Shown: positions 57,964 to 64,000 of the stretch, piece by piece | Layout of the letters: each line of letters starts with the position of its first letter | Numbering within the stretch: the first letter of the stretch is position 1 | Notes under the pieces: model-generated | Databases searched by the model: none | The model's input: the letters and a program-made list of their open reading frames with translations, nothing else | What the model was told of the DNA's origin: nothing | Assembly: GCA_900551755.1 (NCBI GenBank) | Contig: URXK01000006.1 | Location: 1 to 64,000, forward strand | Reading direction: 5' to 3' | Length of the DNA: 64,000 bases | From: an uncultured Eubacterium sp. | GTDB lineage: Bacteria > Bacillota > Clostridia > Lachnospirales > CAG-274 | Made by a program: the position numbers and the translations under genes

Positions 57964-58092
57964 TTTAATACCTCCTTTGCATCAATACATTTTTATGCAA
58001 AATGCACTCTGCTTATTATCAATTATACCATACTGTTATCAAATTTTACTATTATATTATTATTAAGATTTTATAATTTGTCATAATACACA

Positions 58093-58120
58093 AAAAAGCA
58101 CAGTCTAAACTGTGCTTTTT
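58093..58120 (-). terminator. Terminator after fprA
   Basis: A perfect 11-bp stem (AAAAAGCACAG and CTGTGCTTTTT) lies just downstream of the flavodiiron gene. Confidence 0.85.
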
Positions 58121-58131
58121 AAACAAATTTA

Positions 58132-59328
58132 TTACATAGACTTTATAATACTATCAGCAAATTCATTAAATTCTTCTTCTTGACTTTCCTTTAAGGCTGA
58201 TTTAACAGAAAATACCTTTTCAATAACTGTTATGTTCTTCATTTCTGACAAAATTGCAGACATTTTCTTGCCAGCTATAGCACCCCAAGTACCATTATCC
58301 ATAAGGGCAACTGTTCTATTTTGAAGATTAAGGTCCTTCATATCTGTAATAAAACTTTTCATAACTGGATACATTTCACCATTATATGTTGGTGATGCAA
58401 GAACAATATTACTATATTTAAAACTTTCTGAAATTAATTGAGATACATCAGTATGAGAAACATCATATACTCTTATATTTTTAACACCTTTTTCAGCTAA
58501 TGTATTAGCAAGTACATTTGCCATATTTTCAGTATTGCCATACATAGAGGCGTATGCTATCATTACACCCTTTTCCTCAGGCTCGTACTTACTCCACTTA
58601 TTATACTTATCTAAAATATAGCCTAAATCTTCTCTCCAAATTGGTCCGTGCAAAGGACAAATAACCTTAATATCAATAGCAGCAGCCTTTTTAAGAACAG
58701 CCTGAACCTGAACACCATACTTACCTACAATATTAGTATAATATCTTCTAGCATCATCAAGCCAATCTCTGTCAAAATTAACTTCATCTGCAAAAATTGT
58801 GCCGTCTAAAGCACCAAATGTACCAAAGGCATCTGCTGAAAACAATACGCCTGTTGTCTGGTCAAATGTTACCATAGCCTCAGGCCAATGCACCATAGGT
58901 GCCATAACAAATGTAAGAGTGTGATGACCAGTATCAAAAGTATCTCCCTCTTTTACAACAATTGACTCATAATTTAATCCTTCAAAAAACTGATTAATCA
59001 TCTGGAAAGTTTTAGCATTACCAATAACCTTAGTATTGGGGTATCTTAATAATAAATCACCAATTACAGCACAATGGTCAGGCTCCATATGATTAACAAC
59101 AACATAATCAAGAGGTCTGCCATTTAATACATAAGTAAGGTTTTCAATAAATTCTCTGCTTATAGCGTGGTCAACTGTATCCATAAGTACAGTTTTTTCG
59201 TCCATTATTATATAAGAATTGTAAGAAACACCTCTTGGAATAGGAAAAATATTTTCAAACTTAGCTAATTTTCTATCACTTCCACCAATCCAAAAAATAT
59301 CATCAACTATTTTTCTAACGCAATGCAT
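58132..59328 (-). CDS. fprA: FprA-type flavodiiron protein
   Basis: I start at the ATG giving MHCVRKI, behind GGAGAG; the longer frame extends upstream without a site. The 398-residue protein has the metallo-beta-lactamase diiron domain (ligand motif HMEPDHCAV; MVHWPEAM, CPLHGPIW) and a C-terminal flavodoxin domain from about residue 255 (AYASMYGNTENMA). These enzymes reduce O2 to water (and some reduce NO), which protects anaerobes. Single gene with its own terminator. Confidence 0.93.
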   Translation of the reverse strand: MHCVRKIVDDIFWIGGSDRKLAKFENIFPIPRGVSYNSYIIMDEKTVLMDTVDHAISREFIENLTYVLNGRPLDYVVVNHMEPDHCAVIGDLLLRYPNTKVIGNAKTFQMINQFFEGLNYESIVVKEGDTFDTGHHTLTFVMAPMVHWPEAMVTFDQTTGVLFSADAFGTFGALDGTIFADEVNFDRDWLDDARRYYTNIVGKYGVQVQAVLKKAAAIDIKVICPLHGPIWREDLGYILDKYNKWSKYEPEEKGVMIAYASMYGNTENMANVLANTLAEKGVKNIRVYDVSHTDVSQLISESFKYSNIVLASPTYNGEMYPVMKSFITDMKDLNLQNRTVALMDNGTWGAIAGKKMSAILSEMKNITVIEKVFSVKSALKESQEEEFNEFADSIIKSM

Positions 59329-59410
59329 ACATTTCTCTCCTTTGTAATAATTATTATTTTTTAGACCTATTTTACTATTTAAAAAATACTTTGTCAAGCC
59401 ATTGTAATAA

Positions 59411-59680
59411 TTATACTACAATTTTGCTTTCTTTAGATTTTTTCCATTTTTCAGCAGTTGCCTTTCCTCCTAATATATGCCTTTGAGCCTTGTGATAAGC
59501 CAATATTTCTCTAACCTGTTTTGATAGTTCAAAATCAACTGTTGGTAATCTATCAACTAAATCTTTATGACAGGTTGATTTGGATATTCCCCATATTTTA
59601 GCAGCTGCCCTAATAGTTTTCTTAGTTTCACATATATATTTCCCAATTTCTACGCATCTTTCAGCTATGTCGGCTCTCAT
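59411..59680 (-). CDS. spoIIID: Stage III sporulation regulator SpoIIID
   Basis: The 89-residue protein has the SpoIIID helix-turn-helix: IAERCVEIGKYICETKKTIR, AAKIWGISKSTCHKDLVDRL and the trailing basic segment HILGGKATAEKWKKSK. It is a mother-cell transcription factor acting with sigma-E during sporulation, which shows that the host lineage forms spores. Its ribosome binding site (GGAGGG) lies inside the hairpin 59684-59736. Confidence 0.95.
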   Translation of the reverse strand: MRADIAERCVEIGKYICETKKTIRAAAKIWGISKSTCHKDLVDRLPTVDFELSKQVREILAYHKAQRHILGGKATAEKWKKSKESKIVV

Positions 59681-59683
59681 AAA

Positions 59684-59736
59684 AAAAGCCCTCCTTGTTC
59701 AACACTTAGTGCATTATATGAACAAGAAAGGACTTT
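59684..59736 (-). terminator. Hairpin overlapping the spoIIID ribosome binding site
   Basis: Near-complementary arms (AAGTCCTTTCTTGTTCA type and TGAACAAGGAGGGCTT) are followed by a T-run on the minus strand, a few bases before the spoIIID start. It could both terminate upstream transcripts and hide the GGAGGG site in long transcripts. Confidence 0.65.
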
Positions 59737-59747
59737 TAGACTTATAT

Positions 59748-60011
59748 TTATTTTTCCATTTTAGCAAGAGCTTCTGTTAAAGCCTCTGAAATCTGGTCAG
59801 GGCAAGATGAATTCTTATATCCACACTTAATACCTGCCATTCTTGAAATAGCCTCCTCAGCCTTCATTCCCTTTAAAAGAGAACTTACACCCTGAAGATT
59901 ACCAGAGCAACCACCAATGACTCTCACATCATTAATAATATGTGTATTCTCATCAATATCAACTATTGTTTCCTTTGAACAGACACCTTTATTTCTATAT
60001 GTATATTCCAT
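59748..60011 (-). CDS. TSCPD-domain protein
   Basis: I start at the ATG giving MEYTYRNKGVC, behind GGAGG; the longer frame runs through the tRNA genes. The 87-residue protein carries the TSCPD motif (KNSSCPDQISEAL) and matched Cys positions (VCSKETIVDI, GGCSGNLQGV). It belongs to a family of small stand-alone TSCPD proteins of unknown function, related to the end of vitamin-B12-dependent ribonucleotide reductases. Lies between spoIIID and two tRNA genes. Confidence 0.85.
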   Translation of the reverse strand: MEYTYRNKGVCSKETIVDIDENTHIINDVRVIGGCSGNLQGVSSLLKGMKAEEAISRMAGIKCGYKNSSCPDQISEALTEALAKMEK

Positions 60012-60063
60012 CACAAAACCTCCTAATATTAAAAATAAAAAAAGGACTTCAAAAGAAGTCCTA

Positions 60064-60135
60064 AGCGCGAGACGGGATTCGAACCCGCGGCCCTCGCCTT
60101 GGCAAGGCGATGCTCTACCACTGAGCCACTCGCGC
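60064..60135 (-). tRNA. tRNA-Gly (GCC)
   Basis: A full 72-nt cloverleaf on the minus strand: 7-bp acceptor stem (GCGCGAG/CTCGCGC), D arm GCTC/GAGC, anticodon loop TTGCCAA (GCC), T arm GCGGG-TTCGAAT-CCCGT and discriminator T. Confidence 0.95.
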
Positions 60136-60138
60136 ATA

Positions 60139-60209
60139 CAGCGGCTGAAAGAATCGAACTCTCAATTTTCGCTTTGGAGGCGAACGTTATACCACTTAAC
60201 CAAGCCGCT
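60139..60209 (-). tRNA. tRNA-Trp (CCA)
   Basis: A full 71-nt cloverleaf on the minus strand: acceptor AGCGGCT/AGCCGCT, D arm GTTA/TAAC, anticodon loop CTCCAAA (CCA), T arm GAGAG-TTCGATT-CTTTC and discriminator G as expected for Trp. It lies 3 bp from tRNA-Gly. Confidence 0.92.
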
Positions 60210-60240
60210 TTATATGTTGTCATCAACAAATAATATATTA

Positions 60241-60786
60241 TCACACTTTATTTGTTTTGTCAACTATTTTTTTTATTTTTTTCAAAATTTTATTACTAGC
60301 TATTCCAACAAGAGTTCCTATTACGAAACCAGCTATAACATCAGTAGGAAAATGTACAGCAAAATACAGCCTGCTAAAAGCAATTAGCACAGCAAGAATA
60401 AGCAAACAAACACCTACCCTTTTGTTACAACAAAACACAGCAACTGCACCAGCAAAAGATGCAGATGTATGACCTGACGGAAAAGATGAGTCATTAGGAA
60501 AAGCTATAAGTATGCTATTAAATATATCCTCATTAATTTGAAAAGGTCTATCTCTGCCAATTAAAGGCTTAATAATCAAATTAACTAATATAAATACCAT
60601 TATAAGACTCAATGACATATTAATGCCCGTCTTTCGCATTTTAGGAATTGCAACCATTATAATAGCCAAAACAATCCATATAAAACCACCATTGCCCAAT
60701 GAAGTTATAAACTCCATTATGCCAGTCATTGTTTCATTGTGAAGATTATTAATTATATACTTCAAAAAATTAATTTCCCAATCCAT
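60241..60786 (-). CDS. PAP2-family membrane phosphatase
   Basis: The 181-residue protein has five to six membrane helices and the three PAP2 motifs: KPLIGRDRP, PSGHTSASF and SRLYFAVHFPTDV. Members dephosphorylate lipid pyrophosphates such as undecaprenyl pyrophosphate or phosphatidic acid. The exact substrate is not visible. It stands apart from the divergent CBS gene. Confidence 0.9.
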   Translation of the reverse strand: MDWEINFLKYIINNLHNETMTGIMEFITSLGNGGFIWIVLAIIMVAIPKMRKTGINMSLSLIMVFILVNLIIKPLIGRDRPFQINEDIFNSILIAFPNDSSFPSGHTSASFAGAVAVFCCNKRVGVCLLILAVLIAFSRLYFAVHFPTDVIAGFVIGTLVGIASNKILKKIKKIVDKTNKV

Positions 60787-60901
60787 ATTATCACCTATCT
60801 TTATTTTATTAAAAATAACTTATATTTGTCAATATCTATTGACATTTTATATTATTTTTTATACCATTATATAGATAAATACATCAAAAGAGGCGGTAAT
60901 T

Positions 60902-61303
60902 ATGAATATACTATTTTTATTAAAACCTAAATCAAATATTGTTTACTTATCAGGTAGCAATACTATTCGTCAAGGCATTGAAAAATTTAGGGCCCACGGT
61001 TACACTGCTGTACCAGTTATTGATGATGACGGCAAATATTTAGGAACAATTTCCGAAGGTGATTTTCTTTGGAATATTGTAAATGAAAATACATTTGAAT
61101 TAAAAGAAAACGAACATAAATATATATACTCAATAATAAGACCAAATTATAATCCAGCAATTAAAATTGACACAACAATGGAGGACTTGTTTGAAAGAAT
61201 AACTAATCAAAACTTCGTTCCTGTTGTAGATGACAGAAACTTTTTTGTTGGTATTATAACAAGAAAAGATGTTATTAATTATTTAAGGGAGAATCAAAAA
61301 TAA
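60902..61303 (+). CDS. Stand-alone CBS-domain protein
   Basis: The 133-residue protein is a tandem CBS pair: YLSGSNTIRQGIEKFRAHGY...VPVIDDDGKYLGTISEGDFL and TMEDLFERI...FVPVVDDRNFFVGIITRKDV. CBS pairs bind adenine nucleotides and act as energy sensors. With no attached enzyme its partner is unknown. The start follows AGAGGCGG. Confidence 0.9.
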   Translation: MNILFLLKPKSNIVYLSGSNTIRQGIEKFRAHGYTAVPVIDDDGKYLGTISEGDFLWNIVNENTFELKENEHKYIYSIIRPNYNPAIKIDTTMEDLFERITNQNFVPVVDDRNFFVGIITRKDVINYLRENQK

Positions 61304-61331
61304 TATGATTCTCCCTTTTAATATTTTGTCA

Positions 61332-62432
61332 CTAATATATTGCATTTACACCTGTATCACTATCAATTGTATTGACATTATAAAGAACAAGCACATCATC
61401 AATGTTATGACTATTTACAAAATCACTTACTGAATCCTTATAACTTCTTGTGTCAAAAACATATATCTTTTTATAATGATTAACAAGAAAAGGAATCATT
61501 GAATTTGCATAGCTATCTTTAGCAATAGCAATACTTCTTTCTCCCTTAAAATCATTGTTAGTTATTTCTACAAATGAATTAATGTTGTTAAGAAAAAGAG
61601 AATATTTATCCTTTTTATTGGCATAATCCATATTATAAAGAGAATTGCTCTCCTTTCCATCATAACTAACAGTTAAATTAAAAGGCTTGTTATATACCTT
61701 TATATCTTCACCATTTTTAATATTATCACTATTTATTTTAGAATAAACAGTTCCTCTAAAATCGGCTACTGTTTCAACACTATACTCACTTCTATCTACT
61801 GGAGTAAAGTCTTTTGCCTTGCAATATTCTACATAAGCATAGTATGCACCATCTGTTGTCCAATGGTGGTCTAGTTTATAAAATAGCTTTTCACTATTTT
61901 TATGTGCCATTAATGTATCGTAAACATCAATATTATTCATTTTTAGATTTGAATAATACTCATCAATAGTTTTTAACTGACTTAATGGAGATGAATATTT
62001 AGGCAGTTCATTTTCATATATTGATACTTGAGTTGGAACAAGCATAAAATCAGCTTTTACACCCTTTAAATTATCTTGAAACTCATTAAGATTGTCTATT
62101 ATTTTTTTAGTATTTTCAGGCTTTAAATAGTCCTCAATATACCAATCATTGTGAGAAATAAAAATATTGTTTACATATTTCTTATTTAAAAAGTCAATTT
62201 CAAAATCATTTTTTAACTCAACAAACTTATCCCTAAAAGGAAAATGGTCTGCCAAATAGGTTGTAACATCTTCCATATACTCTCCTGTTAATATATCATC
62301 AATATTAAAACTAGGAAAATCAGCAAGACTTCTATTTTCATTTTCAGAAAAATTATCTCTAGGGCTTACAAAAAAAGCTATAGTAAGGAGCAAAACAATA
62401 ATTGAAAACAAAACACTTTTAATTTTAATCAT
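61332..62432 (-). CDS. DHHW-family exported protein (AlgX-like)
   Basis: The 366-residue protein has an N-terminal membrane anchor (VLFSIIVLLLTIAFFV) and the family motif YKLDHHWTTDGAYYAY, with catalytic-type Asp and His of SGNH-like hydrolases. Such proteins act with MBOAT enzymes to acetylate cell-surface polysaccharides. It follows the MBOAT gene by 14 bp, forming that pair. Confidence 0.88.
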   Translation of the reverse strand: MIKIKSVLFSIIVLLLTIAFFVSPRDNFSENENRSLADFPSFNIDDILTGEYMEDVTTYLADHFPFRDKFVELKNDFEIDFLNKKYVNNIFISHNDWYIEDYLKPENTKKIIDNLNEFQDNLKGVKADFMLVPTQVSIYENELPKYSSPLSQLKTIDEYYSNLKMNNIDVYDTLMAHKNSEKLFYKLDHHWTTDGAYYAYVEYCKAKDFTPVDRSEYSVETVADFRGTVYSKINSDNIKNGEDIKVYNKPFNLTVSYDGKESNSLYNMDYANKKDKYSLFLNNINSFVEITNNDFKGERSIAIAKDSYANSMIPFLVNHYKKIYVFDTRSYKDSVSDFVNSHNIDDVLVLYNVNTIDSDTGVNAIY

Positions 62433-62446
62433 TGTATTATACCTCC

Positions 62447-63859
62447 TTAAAATCTAAAATATAAAAACGGATTATAGCTTGAACTTACTAAATAAGACAC
62501 AGACAACATAAAACCTATGAAATAAAGTGCAACAGAAATTATATTACATACATTAATCGCTATTTTGTTGTTAAAGCTAAGTTTATTTTTAATCCAACCA
62601 CAAATAGGCGTTGACACTAACATACCTGCCAAAATAATCAACAAATTATTTTTAATAATAAAAATAAAGCTATTGTCAATTAAGGCGTCATTAGTATTAA
62701 AAAGCATAATCCCAATATATTCCTTAAGAGTACCAAAGTCAACTAAGGCAAATATAGTAAAGCCAACTATTACAACAAAAAGCGTATAAATTCTACTTAA
62801 TATAGTAGTCTTGTCTTTAGCAAGTATTTTACCAAAGCCAAGTCTTTCAATTACAGAGAAAAATCCGTGCCATAAACCCCAAATTACAAAGTTCCAACTA
62901 GCACCGTGCCACAAGCCTGTGCAGAAAAACACAATCAAAAGATTAATATATGTTCTTATGTTTCCTTTTCTATTACCGCCTAAAGGAATGTACAAATATT
63001 CTTTAAACCAAGTTGAAAGAGATATGTGCCATCTTCTCCAAAATTCTCGTATACTTTTTGATATATAAGGATAATTAAAGTTTTCTAAAAACTCAAAGCC
63101 AAACATTTTGCCAAGACCAATAGCCATATCAGAATATCCAGAAAAGTCAAAATAAATCTGCAAAGAATAGGCAACTGCACCAAGCCAAGCTGTAGCCACA
63201 GATATATTAGAAAAATCACTTGTGCTAATTAAATTCCAAACTGCACCAACATTATTTGCAATAAGAACTTTCTTAAAAAGACCAATAAGAAATCTTTCTA
63301 CGCCAGATGAATACTTTTCAAATGTAATGCTTCTATTATCAATTTGCTTTTCAATATCGTGATATTTAACAATAGGACCTGCAATAAGCTGAGGGAAAAA
63401 TGATATATACAAAAGCACATTTCCTAATTTTTTCTGTGCAGGTACATCACCTCTATAAACATCAATAACATAGCTCATAGCTTGAAAAGTAAAAAATGAT
63501 ATACCTATAGGTAAATGAATAACAGGAACATAAATGTTAAGAGAAAATACACTATCTATACTCTCAATTAAAAATCCAGTATACTTATAATACACAAGCA
63601 AAGCTAAATTAATAATAACAGATAAAACAAGAAATAGTTTTTTTCTATTTTTATATTTATCCATTAACAAAGCAAGTCCATAGTTAAAAACTATGGACAA
63701 CAGCATCAATATAACTGCTTTAGGCTCACCAAAAGCATAAAAGAAAATACTAGCTATAATAAGAACAACATTACGAGCTTTAATATTGTTGCATAGCTTA
63801 TAAATGACAGCAACAACAGGAAGAAAGAAAAATATAAATTCTAAACTTGAAAATACCAT
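62447..63859 (-). CDS. MBOAT-family O-acyltransferase
   Basis: The 470-residue multi-spanning protein (about ten helices) has the DltB/AlgI-type signatures SFFTFQAMSYVIDVYRGDVP, KSIREFWRRWHISLSTWFKE, and TGLWHGASWNFVIWGLWHG with the conserved His. It moves acyl groups across the membrane onto exopolysaccharide. With the DHHW protein it forms a surface-polysaccharide acetylation unit. The start follows GGAGGC. Confidence 0.93.
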   Translation of the reverse strand: MVFSSLEFIFFFLPVVAVIYKLCNNIKARNVVLIIASIFFYAFGEPKAVILMLLSIVFNYGLALLMDKYKNRKKLFLVLSVIINLALLVYYKYTGFLIESIDSVFSLNIYVPVIHLPIGISFFTFQAMSYVIDVYRGDVPAQKKLGNVLLYISFFPQLIAGPIVKYHDIEKQIDNRSITFEKYSSGVERFLIGLFKKVLIANNVGAVWNLISTSDFSNISVATAWLGAVAYSLQIYFDFSGYSDMAIGLGKMFGFEFLENFNYPYISKSIREFWRRWHISLSTWFKEYLYIPLGGNRKGNIRTYINLLIVFFCTGLWHGASWNFVIWGLWHGFFSVIERLGFGKILAKDKTTILSRIYTLFVVIVGFTIFALVDFGTLKEYIGIMLFNTNDALIDNSFIFIIKNNLLIILAGMLVSTPICGWIKNKLSFNNKIAINVCNIISVALYFIGFMLSVSYLVSSSYNPFLYFRF

Positions 63860-63872
63860 TTTTCTGCCTCCA

Positions 63873-64000
63873 TTATGAAATAGAATCTTTTATAATTTTA
63901 TTCATATCTTTTGCATTGTCAGATATAACAAGATATACTATATCCCCTTCTGAATGAACCTTTGCGTCCTTAACAAGTTTTGCCTCCTCAGGAAGGTCAT
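63873..64000 (-). CDS. C-terminal part of a protein, possibly DUF4358
   Basis: An open frame from the window edge ends at 63873, 13 bp before the MBOAT gene (DLPEEAKLVKDAKVHSEGDI ... MNKIIKDSIS). DUF4358 lipoproteins often precede MBOAT/DHHW genes in Clostridia and end in this way, but the visible 42 residues are not enough to decide. The 5' part lies outside the window. Confidence 0.45.
   Translation of the reverse strand, partial: DLPEEAKLVKDAKVHSEGDIVYLVISDNAKDMNKIIKDSIS

Noticed and set aside
60064..60209. tRNA genes as the ICE attachment site
   Set aside because: The tRNAs are intact, 9 kb from the element, and have no repeated copy. The direct repeats lie in queA.

Overview
The window is low-GC, AT-rich Firmicute DNA. 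The host is an anaerobic, spore-forming Clostridia member: the right-hand 13 kb carries SpoIIID, a SpoIID-type protein, a three-subunit NAD-linked [FeFe] hydrogenase and an FprA flavodiiron protein. No species is assigned.

About 50.7 kb (roughly 297 to 51026) is one integrative and conjugative element (ICE) inserted in the 3' end of queA. A 19-bp direct repeat (297-315 and 51008-51026) marks both ends. The displaced original queA tail, with its terminator, lies at the left end. The element supplies a replacement tail and terminator at the right end. A large serine recombinase (49245-50924) at the right end is the likely integrase.

Layout of the element. (a) 425-5251, plus strand: secreted transglutaminase-like protein, DUF2786 protein, ParA, ParB, ASCH-like protein, S26-type peptidase and TnpV-like protein. 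(b) 5293-7615: candidate oriT, two small mobilization proteins and a MobA/MobL-type relaxase. (c) 39.8 kb down to 7.7 kb, minus strand: small proteins, a cohesin-like secreted protein, a 1850-residue surface protein (13 Ig-like repeats, dockerin-like repeats, SLH anchor), a PcfB/DUF3801-like protein, coupling protein VirD4, VirB2-, VirB6-, VirB3- and VirB4-like proteins, a four-module cell-wall hydrolase, DUF4366 and DUF4315 proteins, a 2964-residue methylase/helicase, topoisomerase III and an ArdC/LtrC-like protein. (d) 40.9-43.4 kb: HTH/sigma-like regulator, RepA_N-type initiator with internal 21-bp repeats, SSB and an XRE regulator. (e) 43.4-49.1 kb: accessory zone with small ORFs, a candidate small RNA, XRE regulators, a lipoprotein and a DUF4160/DUF2442/XRE operon.

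The parts fit a conjugation cycle: excision by the recombinase, nicking at oriT, coupling through VirD4 and the PcfB-like protein, wall penetration by the hydrolase, and plasmid-like upkeep by RepA, SSB, TopB and ParAB. The host-contact role of the cohesin/dockerin/SLH pair is inferred.

The most unusual signals are: (1) a near-identical C-terminal peptide on two unrelated element proteins and a diverged copy on the giant protein; (2) seven copies of the palindrome GACAASTTGTC, two of them inside a gene; (3) a cohesin/dockerin-type surface module next to the secretion genes; and (4) a consensus promoter and terminator framing a ~90-nt candidate RNA next to a tiny hydrophobic peptide ORF.
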